Assembly (NCBI RefSeq): GCF_005771405.1
Contig: NZ_VAUA01000003.1
Location: 1 to 64,000 of the forward strand
DNA length: 64,000 nucleotides
DNA from: Parasedimentitalea maritima
GTDB lineage: Bacteria > Pseudomonadota > Alphaproteobacteria > Rhodobacterales > Rhodobacteraceae
Direction of reading: 5' to 3'
Shown here piece after piece: positions 18,363-27,464 of the stretch. The position numbers and the translations under genes were made by a program. Position 1 is the stretch's first letter. Each line of letters starts with the position of its first letter. The notes under the pieces are model-generated. The model was not told where the DNA came from. It saw nothing but the letters and a program-made list of their open reading frames with translations, and did not search any database.

Positions 18363-19586
18363 GTGTCATTTGTAGATCGCAAAATCGAAGTCCGCCCTTC
18401 CCGTGGCGATGCCCCATTTAAACTTGAGGAAGTCTTTTTCTCTCGTACAGATGAACGTGGCGTTATCGAGTCCGGGAATTCAGTTTTCAGCCGTGTAGCC
18501 CACTATGATTGGGACGAACTACATGGCGCGCCACATAAACTGATCCGTCATCCAGACATGCCGAAAGGTGTGTTTTGGCTCTTATGGGACCGCTTGAAAC
18601 GCGGCGAGTCCATTGGTGCCTATGTCAAAAACCAGGCCAAGGATGGGTTGTCATACTGGGTATTTGCAGTCGTAACACCCTGTGAGGGCGGTTATCTATC
18701 TGCACGCATAAAACCCACCAGCGAACTGTTTGCCACAGTCGAGGCTGAGTACGCCAAACTTCTTACTGCTGAGGCCGAAGAAGGGCTGAGCCCTGAGGAC
18801 AGCGCAAAACGGTTGCTGGAGCGTCTGACCGAACTGGGGTTTGATGAGTATGAAAAACTGTCGACCCATGCGTTGAGTCAAGAGTTGGTTGCACGTGATA
18901 CCGGGCTGGGCAATCCGCCCAACCTGAAAATCAAAAAATTTCACAGCATGCTCGAAAGTGCTGAAGAGCTGACCCAGGAAACCGAATCCCTGGTTCAGGA
19001 ATTTGAAGCGATGCGCACCATCCCGCACAATCTTCGCGTCATTGCATCGCGGATCGAACCGGCCGGCGGCCCCGTTACCGTGCTGTCACAGAACTACGGC
19101 ACCATGTCGCGCGACATGTCTGAATGGTTTGAGAAACATGTGCTTGGTGAAAATAGTAACTTCTCTGCCATCAAGAGCACTGTTAATCTGAGTATGTTTG
19201 CCGAATGTCTGGCCTCTATCCTCAGGGATTGCGACAAACAGCTTTCGACAGAACAAAACGACCATGGCCATATTGATCTTGAAAGAGAACACGAATTGCT
19301 TGCCAGCCTTATTTCCCGGCAGGCAGACAAGGCTGAGACTGGCCTGCGTGATGTCAGCATTGAAGCCGACCGCATCCTGAACGCCTGCACTGTCATGCAC
19401 CGACATTTTCTAGGGCTCAGTTCTACCCGCGTGCTGTGTAAGATCGAAAGTGCGCGTTTGTCGCGAGACGGCGAAACCCTGACCACAATCATTGACCAAC
19501 TTGGTGTGTTTCAGGCTCGCATTTCGGCGCAACTTGACCGTATCGGACAGTTGAGCACCGCAATTCGGGCCTCTGAAAACGACTGA
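18363..19586 (+). CDS. PAS-domain signalling protein, tandem copy 2
   Basis: The 407-residue paralog of the upstream gene has the same order: PAS (RHPDMPKGVFWLLWD), linker, receptor-tip-like core and C-terminal MHRHFLGLSSTRVLCKIESARL block. It starts with GTG; the leader before it, ccggaatcgcaac, matches those of the other two copies (cggaatcgctt, ccggaataccaaa), with only a short GGA as ribosome-binding site. The core differs from copy 1 at a single residue over about 45 positions, while the PAS and linker differ widely. A strong terminator follows. Confidence 0.65.
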   Translation: MSFVDRKIEVRPSRGDAPFKLEEVFFSRTDERGVIESGNSVFSRVAHYDWDELHGAPHKLIRHPDMPKGVFWLLWDRLKRGESIGAYVKNQAKDGLSYWVFAVVTPCEGGYLSARIKPTSELFATVEAEYAKLLTAEAEEGLSPEDSAKRLLERLTELGFDEYEKLSTHALSQELVARDTGLGNPPNLKIKKFHSMLESAEELTQETESLVQEFEAMRTIPHNLRVIASRIEPAGGPVTVLSQNYGTMSRDMSEWFEKHVLGENSNFSAIKSTVNLSMFAECLASILRDCDKQLSTEQNDHGHIDLEREHELLASLISRQADKAETGLRDVSIEADRILNACTVMHRHFLGLSSTRVLCKIESARLSRDGETLTTIIDQLGVFQARISAQLDRIGQLSTAIRASEND

Positions 19587-19612
19587 CAACCGTTGCGGCG
19601 CACACCTGCGGA

Positions 19613-19656
19613 AAAACCCTGCTGCATTTATCCGAATGCAGCAGGGTTTTACTTTT
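19613..19656 (+). terminator. Rho-independent terminator after PAS copy 2
   Basis: aaaaccctgctgcatt (19613-19628) pairs perfectly over 16 bases with aatgcagcagggtttt (19635-19650) around tatccg, followed by actttttagg. It separates copy 2 from copy 3, so copy 3 needs its own promoter in 19657-19823. Confidence 0.85.
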
Positions 19657-19823
19657 TAGGTTCGGTACAAAAGGCTTAACAATGTGTTCCCATCAAAATT
19701 CCCACTCATTGAGTGCGGGGAAATAGTGTCGCACCCAAGGCGAAGACACCTGACAGTTAATCTCTCAAAAAGGACCCCAAGATAGAAGGGAGGAGGAACA
19801 AGTAACAATACCGGAATACCAAA

Positions 19824-21044
19824 GTGTCGTACATCGAACGCCGTATCGATACCCGCCCTGTGCGTGGTGAAGCCCAGTTCAAGTTGAAAGAAGTCTTCTT
19901 CTCTCGCACTGATGACCGTGGCGTCATTCAGGCTGGCAACCACATATTTGCAGAGGTTTCAAACTATCCTTGGTCAGAACTGCACGGTGCCCCCCACAAA
20001 CTGATCCGCCATCCAGATATGCCCAAGGGTGTCTTCTGGCTGTTCTGGGACACACTAAAACGTGGCAAAAGCATCGGTGCCTACGTTAAAAACCAAACCA
20101 AAGACGGGTTGTATTATTGGGTGTTCTCCATGGCCATGCCCTGTGAAGGCGGCTATCTGTCGGCGCGGATCAAACCCACCAGTTCGACGTTTGCCATTAT
20201 TGAGGAAGAATACGCCACCCTGCTCAAAGCCGAGCAGGTAGAAAACCTCAGCCCGGAAGACAGCGCAAAACGGTTGCTGGCTCGGCTAAACGAATTGGGA
20301 TTCCCTGATTACCCAACATTTGCGGCTCACGCTTTAAGCCAGGAACTGATCGCGCGCGATACAGGTCTGAACAGAAAGCCTGACCAAGGCATCAGCGACT
20401 CGCTCTCAATGCTATCAAACGCCGAGGAGTTGACCCAGGAAACTGACGCACTGGTGCAAGAGTTTGAAGCGATGCGTACCATCCCGCACAATCTGCGTGT
20501 CATTGCGTCCCGCATCGAACCTGCCGGTGGCCCCGTGACAGTCCTGTCGCAGAACTATGGCACCATGTCCCGCGAGATGTCGGAATGGTTTGAACGCAAT
20601 GTCTTGGGTGAAAACAGTAACTTCTCAGTCATCAAAGGTACAATTAGCCATAGTATGTTTGTCCAATGTGTCGCGCGCATTCTCGAAGAATGTGACAGCC
20701 ACATTAAGACGGAACGCCGATCAATGGATGGGGTTGATATGGATCGCGAGCGCGCGGTTCTCGGAAAATTGATTGCCCGCCAAAATCTTCAGGCCGACGA
20801 TGGCTTGAAAGAAGTGAGCGTCGAGGCACAGCGGATCCTTTCAGCCTGCGAAGTTATGCACCGCCATTTCCTGGGTCTCAGCTCAACCCGCGTGCTCTGC
20901 AAAATTGAGAGCGCAAGGCTTTCCACCGAAGGGGATGCGCTTACTGCCATCATCGATCAGCTTGGCGTGTTTCAGGAGCGCATATCGGCGCAGCTCGGCC
21001 ATATCGCCCAATTAAGCACCGAAATCCGCGCACGCGACCACTAG
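19824..21044 (+). CDS. PAS-domain signalling protein, tandem copy 3
   Basis: The 406-residue third paralog starts with GTG after the shared cggaat leader. PAS is at residues about 18-125 (RHPDMPKGVFWLFWDTLK). The receptor-tip-like core keeps the same sequence with TMSREMSEWF. The C-terminal block is retained. The three copies look like an old duplication: PAS and linker diverged, the core and the C-terminal block did not, which suggests a shared partner. It is followed by a hairpin and the antiporter gene. Confidence 0.65.
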   Translation: MSYIERRIDTRPVRGEAQFKLKEVFFSRTDDRGVIQAGNHIFAEVSNYPWSELHGAPHKLIRHPDMPKGVFWLFWDTLKRGKSIGAYVKNQTKDGLYYWVFSMAMPCEGGYLSARIKPTSSTFAIIEEEYATLLKAEQVENLSPEDSAKRLLARLNELGFPDYPTFAAHALSQELIARDTGLNRKPDQGISDSLSMLSNAEELTQETDALVQEFEAMRTIPHNLRVIASRIEPAGGPVTVLSQNYGTMSREMSEWFERNVLGENSNFSVIKGTISHSMFVQCVARILEECDSHIKTERRSMDGVDMDRERAVLGKLIARQNLQADDGLKEVSVEAQRILSACEVMHRHFLGLSSTRVLCKIESARLSTEGDALTAIIDQLGVFQERISAQLGHIAQLSTEIRARDH

Positions 21045-21049
21045 ACCTT

Positions 21050-21082
21050 TTGCCATCCAGGATTGGCAATCTTGGATGGCAA
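21050..21082 (+). terminator. 33-base near-perfect hairpin between PAS copy 3 and the antiporter gene
   Basis: ttgccatccaggattg (21050-21065) pairs with caatcttggatggcaa (21067-21082), with one G-T pair, around a single central base. It has no T-run. It may be an operator or an end signal and makes the far-upstream TTG start for the next gene unlikely. Confidence 0.5.
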
Positions 21083-21122
21083 GCCCATTGCCAATGCCAC
21101 TGGGCCTTGCGATACCAACAAC

Positions 21123-23012
21123 ATGGAAACCTTTCTTTACCAAGCCTCTGTTTACCTTGCAGCGGCGGTGATTGCCGTCCCAATCGCCGCACGCCTTGGG
21201 TTGGGATCTGTATTGGGCTATCTGGCCGCCGGGATCATCATCGGCCCTGTTCTTGGGCTGGTTGGCTCGGAAACGCGCGACCTGCAGCACTTTGCTGAAT
21301 TTGGCGTGGTCATGATGTTGTTTCTGATCGGTCTGGAGTTGGAGCCACGCGCACTTTGGGCTATGCGGCACAAACTGATAGGTTTGGGCGGGCTGCAAGT
21401 TCTGCTCAGCACACTGGCGTTGATGGCGGCGGCCATGGTTGCAGGCGAGACCTGGCAGGTTGCACTCGCAATCGGCTTGGCCCTTTCCCTGTCTTCGACA
21501 GCTATCGTGCTGCAAACCCTGTCAGAAAAGGGGTTGATGCAGACTGGTGGTGGCCGGGCTAGCTTCTCTGTGCTGCTGACGCAGGACATCGCAGTCATCC
21601 CTATTCTGGCCTTCTTACCATTGCTTGCCGTGAAATCGGTTCTGCAAATCAATGAAGACGGATCAATTAAGCGCGCAGCAAGCGTCGTGACAGACCATGC
21701 CTCCGGTCACGGCCCCGGACTGTCACTGGTTGATGGCCTGCCCGGATGGGCCGTTACATTGGTCACCCTCGGCGCGATTGGAATGATAGTGCTGGCGGGC
21801 ATCTATCTGACCCGCCCGGTTTTTCGCTACATCCACGCCGCCAACCTGCGCGAAATGTACACCGCGCTGGCCCTGCTGATTGTTGTGGGCATCTCATTTC
21901 TGATGACTCTGGTCGGGCTTTCCCCTGCCCTTGGCGCTTTCTTGGCGGGCGTTGTACTGGCCAACTCTGAATTTCGGCATGAACTGGAAAGCGATTTAAC
22001 ACCCTTCAAGGGCTTGTTGCTGGGGCTTTTCTTTATCACCGTGGGCGCAGGCATAAACTACCAGCTGTTTTTGGCCGACCCCGGTGATTTGATCGGATTG
22101 GCACTGCTGGTGATCCTGGCCAAGGGCACGATTTTGTACTTCGTAGGCCGCGCCTTCGGCCTGAAGCGACGCAATCGCTGGCTGTTCACGCTGGGGTTGG
22201 CCCAGGCTGGCGAATTTGGATTTGTACTGTTGTCCTTCTCACGGCAACTCGACGTCATCCCACCTGCGCTGACAGAAAAGCTATTGCTGATCGTCGCCTT
22301 ATCGATGCTGATCACGCCCCTTCTGTTCATCACCTACGATATTCTCTCCAAACGGCTTGGAGAGGCAAAAACTGAGCAAGAGCCAGATGAGATCGACGAA
22401 GAAGGCCCCGTCATCATCGCTGGCATCGGCCGCTTTGGTCAGATCGTCAACCGACTGGTCAGCGCCAGTGGCATCAAAACCGTGGTGCTGGACTACGATA
22501 TGAAGGCCATCCAGTTGATGCGGCGCTATGGGGTCAAAGGCTTCCTTGGTGATCCAACCCGTCCTGAACTGCTCAAAGCCGCAGGTCTGGCCAAGGCGCG
22601 GGTACTGGTGGTGGCGCTGGATGATCCCAAGAAGACGATCCAGATGATCAGTCAGGTGCGCAAGGTTAGGCCCGACTTACATATCATCGCCCGCGCCCGT
22701 GATCGCACCCATGTGTTCGAGCTTTACCAGGCAGGCGCCAATGACATCGTGCGCGAGGTATTCGACAGTTCCCTGCGCGCAGGGCGCTATGTACTGGAGA
22801 ACATCGGTCTCAGTGAATACGAGGCTGCACAGGCTGAACAGACCTTCTATGCCCATGACCGGATGACTGTCCGCGATCTTGCCGACTACTGGAAGCCCGG
22901 CGTCCCATCCAGTCTGAACAAAGCCTATATCGCCCGTGCGCGAGAGTTAGAGAAAGATCTGGAAACAGCTCTGCTTGAACTGGCCGAGCTGAAGGATCAG
23001 AAACAGGTGTAG
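21123..23012 (+). CDS. Monovalent cation:proton antiporter, KefB/KefC type
   Basis: The 629-residue protein has an N-terminal Na_H_exchanger domain of about 12-13 helices (LGYLAAGIIIGPVLGLV; FGVVMMLFLIGLELEP; SLSSTAIVLQTLSEKG; LAQAGEFGFVL) and a cytoplasmic RCK/TrkA_N domain from about residue 435 (GPVIIAGIGRFGQIVNRLV, Rossmann GxGxxG). It is a potassium efflux antiporter, probably gated by nucleotide or glutathione adducts. ATG 21123 has no strong ribosome-binding site but fits the family N-terminus. No KefF/KefG ancillary gene is adjacent. Confidence 0.88.
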   Translation: METFLYQASVYLAAAVIAVPIAARLGLGSVLGYLAAGIIIGPVLGLVGSETRDLQHFAEFGVVMMLFLIGLELEPRALWAMRHKLIGLGGLQVLLSTLALMAAAMVAGETWQVALAIGLALSLSSTAIVLQTLSEKGLMQTGGGRASFSVLLTQDIAVIPILAFLPLLAVKSVLQINEDGSIKRAASVVTDHASGHGPGLSLVDGLPGWAVTLVTLGAIGMIVLAGIYLTRPVFRYIHAANLREMYTALALLIVVGISFLMTLVGLSPALGAFLAGVVLANSEFRHELESDLTPFKGLLLGLFFITVGAGINYQLFLADPGDLIGLALLVILAKGTILYFVGRAFGLKRRNRWLFTLGLAQAGEFGFVLLSFSRQLDVIPPALTEKLLLIVALSMLITPLLFITYDILSKRLGEAKTEQEPDEIDEEGPVIIAGIGRFGQIVNRLVSASGIKTVVLDYDMKAIQLMRRYGVKGFLGDPTRPELLKAAGLAKARVLVVALDDPKKTIQMISQVRKVRPDLHIIARARDRTHVFELYQAGANDIVREVFDSSLRAGRYVLENIGLSEYEAAQAEQTFYAHDRMTVRDLADYWKPGVPSSLNKAYIARARELEKDLETALLELAELKDQKQV

Positions 23013-23043
23013 CAGCGCCTGTTTCTGAATTTGGAAACGGCAA

Positions 23044-24060
23044 TCAACCGTCGGTGACACCAGCTTCGGCAAAGGTTGCCATACCGCTATGGCAGGCCAC
23101 TGCGCCCTTCAGGATCTGAATAGCCAATGCCGCGCCTGATCCTTCGCCAAGCCGTAACCCCAGCGACAGCAGTGGCTCTTTCCCCAGTTTGGCCAGAAGC
23201 ACAGGATGCGCGCCCTCTGCGCTCTGATGGCCCGCGACACAGTGATCCAACGCACCATCTGAACTTTGCGCCAGACAGGCCGCAGCCGCACAGCAAATGA
23301 ACCCATCCAGAATGACCGGGATACGCAACATGCGCGCAGCCGCAATTGCGCCTGCCATGGCGGCGATTTCACGCCCCCCCAGACACCCCAGCGCATCCAC
23401 GCCATCTTTGATTGCGCCCTGATGTAAGGCGACGCCTTCAGCCACCACACGGGTTTTGTTCGCCAGACCAGCATCGTCAACGCCGGTGCCACGACCGGTC
23501 CAGTCAGCTGCCTCGCCGCCAAACAACACACAAGCCAGTGCCGCCGCGGGGGTAGTGTTACCAATGCCCATCTCGCCAACCACCAACAGATCGGCGTTTG
23601 GATCAACCAATCCCCACCCGGCCTGCAGGGCTGCCAACAAGTCGGCGTCCTCCATTGCAACACCTTTGGTGAAGTCCCCGGTTGGTCTGTCTAGGTCCAG
23701 CGCCTGAACATCCATCCGTGCTCCGGCCAGTTTGGCCAACTGATTGATCGCTGCCCCACCGTGTTCAAAGTTGATCACCATCTGCGCGGTGACCTCAGCC
23801 GGGAACGCAGAAACGCCCTGAGCCGTGACGCCATGATTGCCGGCAAAAATAATCACTTGCGGTTTTTCGATACTTGGACGCCCTGTTCCGCGCCAACCAC
23901 CATACCAGATTGCCAGATCCTCTAACCGCGCCAGCGCTCCGGGCGGTTTGGTCAATTGGCCGTTGCGTTCAGCCGCAGCAGCCTGCGCCGCTGGGTCAGC
24001 GGCTGGCGCCTGGGCAAGCAGGGAACGGAAGTGATCAAGATCGGTCAGCTCTGGTAGCAT
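23044..24060 (-). CDS. cobT: Nicotinate-nucleotide:dimethylbenzimidazole phosphoribosyltransferase
   Basis: The 338-residue enzyme activates dimethylbenzimidazole to alpha-ribazole phosphate, the lower ligand of cobalamin. Family marks are the N-terminal [51 protein letters not shown] and the catalytic Glu in [15 protein letters not shown] near residue 302. It is divergent from cobS with a 99-base gap. Length is usual. No cobalamin riboswitch consensus is seen in the gap. Confidence 0.95.
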   Translation of the reverse strand: MLPELTDLDHFRSLLAQAPAADPAAQAAAAERNGQLTKPPGALARLEDLAIWYGGWRGTGRPSIEKPQVIIFAGNHGVTAQGVSAFPAEVTAQMVINFEHGGAAINQLAKLAGARMDVQALDLDRPTGDFTKGVAMEDADLLAALQAGWGLVDPNADLLVVGEMGIGNTTPAAALACVLFGGEAADWTGRGTGVDDAGLANKTRVVAEGVALHQGAIKDGVDALGCLGGREIAAMAGAIAAARMLRIPVILDGFICCAAAACLAQSSDGALDHCVAGHQSAEGAHPVLLAKLGKEPLLSLGLRLGEGSGAALAIQILKGAVACHSGMATFAEAGVTDG

Positions 24061-24159
24061 AAAATGCCTCGTTGCATCAAAGGGGGGGACGCGGGTATTG
24101 CGGATGCAGACTGTTTAACCCCTGCACACCATACCGCAAGTCCCGCAAGAGGCCCGCAA

Positions 24160-24909
24160 ATGCGAAAAAACGACATCATCCGGGATATTGCACTGGCCCT
24201 GGTTCTCCTGACCCGCTTACCGCTCCCCAAGTTGCCCGAACCCTGGTTTCAGCGGCAGGCTCAGGCCGTATGGGCCTTTCCACTGGCCGGGCTGGCCATC
24301 ACCCTACCCGCCTGCGCCACAGCTTCGTTAGCCCTCTGGTTGGGCTTGCCTGCGCCTGCCGCTGCCGGACTGTTGCTGGTTGTCCAAATTGTTTTAACCG
24401 GAGCGATGCACGAAGACGGGTTGGCCGACACAGCTGATGGGTTTTGGGGCGGCTTCACAACGGAACGCCGGTTAGAGATCATGAAGGACAGCCAGATTGG
24501 CACCTATGGTGTACTGGCGCTGATCATGTCACTTGGGCTGCGTTGGCTGGCCCTGTCTGCACTGCTACCCATGGGCGGCATTTGGCCAGTTCTGGCCTTA
24601 TCCCTACTCAGCCGCGCAACGATGCCGGTTCTGATGGTCGCTTTGCCGAACGCCCGCAAAAACGGGCTCTCCCAATCCGTGGGACGCCCTGAAGTATTTC
24701 CCTGCATCATAGGCATCTCACTGGCCGTTTTTCTTTCGGCACTGATGATTGGCAGCATCACAATCGCGATTTTTGCGATGCTCTCAGCAACCACTGTTGG
24801 CCTTGCCATTCTGGCCCGCAGGAAAATTGGCGGCCAAACAGGGGACGTGCTGGGCACCAGCCAACAACTCGCTGAACTCTCAGGATTGCTCCTGCTGCTG
24901 GTTCTCTAG
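24160..24909 (+). CDS. cobS: Adenosylcobinamide-GDP ribazoletransferase (cobalamin synthase)
   Basis: The 249-residue inner-membrane protein has about six to seven helices and the CobS motif AMHEDGLADTADGFWGGFTTERRLEIMKDS near residues 79-108, where Asp/Glu residues bind Mg. It joins adenosylcobinamide-GDP with alpha-ribazole (phosphate), the last step of cobalamin assembly, using the product of the CobT route. ATG 24160 follows AGAGG; a longer upstream frame has no such site and no family similarity. Also called cobV. Confidence 0.93.
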   Translation: MRKNDIIRDIALALVLLTRLPLPKLPEPWFQRQAQAVWAFPLAGLAITLPACATASLALWLGLPAPAAAGLLLVVQIVLTGAMHEDGLADTADGFWGGFTTERRLEIMKDSQIGTYGVLALIMSLGLRWLALSALLPMGGIWPVLALSLLSRATMPVLMVALPNARKNGLSQSVGRPEVFPCIIGISLAVFLSALMIGSITIAIFAMLSATTVGLAILARRKIGGQTGDVLGTSQQLAELSGLLLLLVL

Positions 24910-24943
24910 CTGCTTTGGATTGTGTTGCTCAAATTGACAACGA

Positions 24944-25717
24944 CTATTCCACACCCAGCGTGCGGATCTTGACCAGACTGCCACAATGCTTGCAATGCAC
25001 CGCATCAAGGTCATGGCGCATAAGGCCGCAATCCTTACAGGTGTGTTTCACCTTTTGAGGGTGAAACAGCGTCTGCGCCAACCGAACAAAAAGCGCGACA
25101 CCAACGGCCATGATAAAGACTGAAAACAGCTTACCAACCGCAGTATCCAGCGTCACATCCCCATAGCCAGTGGTCGTCAGTGTCGCCACAGTAAAATACA
25201 GCGCATCAATGTAGGGCGTCGGCGTGCTTGTGCTGTCGATAAAGAAGACCAACACGGCCGTGGCCGTCACAAAAACAAACACGAACAAATTGATAGCGGC
25301 GATCACCGCGTCTTCATGGGCACTGAAGAACCGGCTGTCACGACGCAAATCGCGGACCAAATGATAGGAATGGATAAGCCTGAGCAACCGCAGGATACGC
25401 AGAAATGCCAAGTTCCCAGCCAAAAACGGATCCAACAGCAACGACAACACGACCAAGACATCAGCGATCGAATAGATCCGCTTCAACAGAGCCCAGGGGT
25501 CCGGGTCGATCCACAATCGCGCAGCTAGGTCTACGGCAATGACCACCCCGACCAGAGCACTTAGCCCGACAAGACCCAAACCATGTTCAATATGTGAAGT
25601 TGCAATAAAAAACAGGATGGTAACGACATCAAACGCGATCAGCCCATAACGAAACCGAACTGCGGCATGGGACCGGCCTCGATATAGAACTCGCAGCTTT
25701 TTCTTGAGCTTCACCAT
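24944..25717 (-). CDS. Voltage-gated-type potassium channel with C-terminal zinc ribbon
   Basis: The 257-residue protein has an S1-S6 layout; S4 is positively charged (LRILRLLRLIHSYHLVRDLRR, about residues 105-125) and the pore shows the selectivity filter TTTGYGD near residue 190. The C-terminal 30 residues hold CKDCG and CKHCG, a small zinc ribbon that may serve assembly or gating, instead of the RCK domain of Kch. It is convergent with cobS and upstream of a carD terminator. Confidence 0.85.
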   Translation of the reverse strand: MVKLKKKLRVLYRGRSHAAVRFRYGLIAFDVVTILFFIATSHIEHGLGLVGLSALVGVVIAVDLAARLWIDPDPWALLKRIYSIADVLVVLSLLLDPFLAGNLAFLRILRLLRLIHSYHLVRDLRRDSRFFSAHEDAVIAAINLFVFVFVTATAVLVFFIDSTSTPTPYIDALYFTVATLTTTGYGDVTLDTAVGKLFSVFIMAVGVALFVRLAQTLFHPQKVKHTCKDCGLMRHDLDAVHCKHCGSLVKIRTLGVE

Positions 25718-25788
25718 CAGCGCTCCGGTTTTCCAACGTCCTCTAAGGGTGATATGTTATGGCGTCACAAAAGACAGGGCCAGATACA

Positions 25789-25822
25789 AAAAGGGCCACA
25801 CCACGCGGCACGGCCCTTTTTA
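25789..25822 (-). terminator. Rho-independent terminator of carD
   Basis: On the minus strand aaaagggcc and ggccctttt (plus-strand 25812-25821 and 25789-25797) form the stem, followed by T residues. It lies 20 bases after the carD stop. Confidence 0.75.
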
Positions 25823-25841
25823 GAACTAAAGTAGCAGTTTA

Positions 25842-26363
25842 TCAGGCTGCAGCAGCGGGTGCACGGGATGCCAGTACATCACCAACCTGTTTGGCGGCGA
25901 GGATCTCGTCACCACCAGCAACAGCGGCCACTTCGCGCGTTAGCCGTTCCAGTGCAGCCTCATACAGCTGACGTTCGGAATAGCTTTGCTCGCGCTGATC
26001 ATCGGTACGGTGCAGGTCGCGGACCACTTCGGCAATGGCGATCAGATCACCCGAGTTGATTTTTTGCTCATATTCCTGAGCCCGGCGAGACCACATAGCA
26101 CGTTTAACCTTGGCCTTACCTTTCAGGGTCTTCATCGCATGTGCGATCACATCAGGCGAGCTCAGCGAGCGCATACCCACTTCGACTGCTTTGTTGGTTG
26201 GCACCCGCAGTGTCATCTTGTCCTTTTCAAAGGTGATCACGAACAGCTCCAGCGCAAAGCCGGCTACTTCCTGCTCTTCGACTGAGATGATTTGGCCAAC
26301 GCCATGGGCCGGGTAGACCACAAACTCATTCGGGCGGAAGTCGAGCTTCTTCGATTTACTCAT
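25842..26363 (-). CDS. carD: CarD family RNA-polymerase-binding regulator
   Basis: The 173-residue protein has the CarD/TRCF RNA-polymerase-interaction domain (NEFVVYPAHGVGQIISVEEQEVAG, residues about 12-35, and LRVPTNKAVEVGMR) followed by the helical DNA-binding part with the conserved Trp (RAMWSRRAQEYEQKINSGD near residue 90). CarD stabilises open promoter complexes, notably at rRNA promoters. The ATG follows AAGGAAAG. It ends with a Pro/Ala-rich tail. Its position next to fdxA is common in alphaproteobacteria. Confidence 0.93.
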   Translation of the reverse strand: MSKSKKLDFRPNEFVVYPAHGVGQIISVEEQEVAGFALELFVITFEKDKMTLRVPTNKAVEVGMRSLSSPDVIAHAMKTLKGKAKVKRAMWSRRAQEYEQKINSGDLIAIAEVVRDLHRTDDQREQSYSERQLYEAALERLTREVAAVAGGDEILAAKQVGDVLASRAPAAAA

Positions 26364-26683
26364 TCAGATCTTTCCTTACTATCAATCGGCCGCACGGGCC
26401 AAAAACCGATCACACCAAACACTCAATCTGGACGGGCCACATATTGTGACCTGAGAACCCAGATTATGACGTGGTAAAACCAACCAGATGTGCACAAGAA
26501 AAGGCGCACGATCGGGATGAAGACCGGTCGGTGAGTATATTTGCCCCATCAGTATAGCACAAAAAACGCCCTACCAAAAGCCAAGCACCAGCAAAGGATG
26601 GTGAAAACTTGTATCTTCAGCGCTGCTATACGCTTTCTGACAGCTCATCAGCACAAAGCAGAGCGAATCGGTAGGGGTGAGCT
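26364..26683. other. Intergenic region between carD and fdxA
   Basis: These 320 bases hold no supported gene. The carD promoter should lie in the part next to 26363, transcribed leftward. An 8-bp palindrome (gaccggtc, about 26522-26529) is the only clear symmetry. I see no strong terminator for fdxA. Confidence 0.5.
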
Positions 26684-27022
26684 TTAGCCGCCCTCGCCGG
26701 GCGCTTCGGAGAAATACTTCTCCAACTTACCGGTTTCACCGTCTTTTTCTTCGGCACCAGGCATGGGGTCTTTTTTGGAGATGATCACCGGCCACAATTC
26801 GGCATACTTGCGGTTAAACTCGACCCATTTGTCCATGTCTGGCTCTGTGTCAGGGCGGATTGCATCAGCCGGGCACTCCGGCTCGCAAACACCACAATCG
26901 ATACATTCATCAGGATGAATCACTAGAAAGTTTTCGCCTTCGTAAAAACAATCCACCGGACATACCTCGACACAGTCGGTGTATTTGCAGGCGATACAGT
27001 TATCCGTAACGATGTAGGTCAT
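26684..27022 (-). CDS. fdxA: Seven-iron ferredoxin FdxA
   Basis: The 112-residue protein has the 3Fe-4S/4Fe-4S pattern: [21 protein letters not shown] at residues 9-29 and [17 protein letters not shown] at about 39-55, followed by the family's acidic C-terminal extension ([16 protein letters not shown]). It is a soluble electron carrier. It lies in a minus-strand run with the S4 protein and the helicase upstream. Confidence 0.95.
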   Translation of the reverse strand: MTYIVTDNCIACKYTDCVEVCPVDCFYEGENFLVIHPDECIDCGVCEPECPADAIRPDTEPDMDKWVEFNRKYAELWPVIISKKDPMPGAEEKDGETGKLEKYFSEAPGEGG

Positions 27023-27085
27023 GAAGCTCGGTCCCGAATGTCGATTGTCGCCTAGCTAAATCAGAGCCGCCGACACTGCAAGATG

Positions 27086-27460
27086 TCAATACACGTCATG
27101 TTTGCGGCTAAGATCAAGTGCGCGGCGATCTTTCTTACCAGGCCGACCTTTTCCCTCAAAGCTGGGGTTGCGCGGAACATCCGTTCGCTTTTCAGTCATA
27201 TCAAAGTACAATGCCTGAGCCTCAGGGGCAGGTCCACGTCGCGTGCCGATGGCCTGAACGCGAACCACCCGAACCTGCCTCCCCTGAGTAAAGGTTAGCA
27301 CATCGTCCGGCGCAACCATCTGCGCCGGCTTAGAGATTTTAGTGCCGTTGAGGCGAACATGACCCGCACTGATCTGTTTACTGGCCAGGCTACGGGTCTT
27401 GAAGAACCGCGCCTGCCACAGCCATTTATCAATTCGGATCTTAAGCGCCGCGTCCGACAT
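27086..27460 (-). CDS. S4-domain RNA-binding protein (Hsp15-like)
   Basis: The 124-residue basic protein begins with the S4 RNA-binding fold (IRIDKWLWQARFFKTRSLASKQISAGHVRLNG, residues 9-40) as in Hsp15/HslR, which binds stalled 50S subunits after heat shock. The C-terminus is Lys/Arg-rich. It starts four bases after the helicase stop, so the two are translated as one operon. Confidence 0.88.
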   Translation of the reverse strand: MSDAALKIRIDKWLWQARFFKTRSLASKQISAGHVRLNGTKISKPAQMVAPDDVLTFTQGRQVRVVRVQAIGTRRGPAPEAQALYFDMTEKRTDVPRNPSFEGKGRPGKKDRRALDLSRKHDVY

Positions 27461-27464
27461 CAGA

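Noticed and set aside
24061-24159. Cobalamin riboswitch between cobT and cobS
   Set aside because: The B12 box (GCCACTG) was not seen and the gap is too short for the full element.
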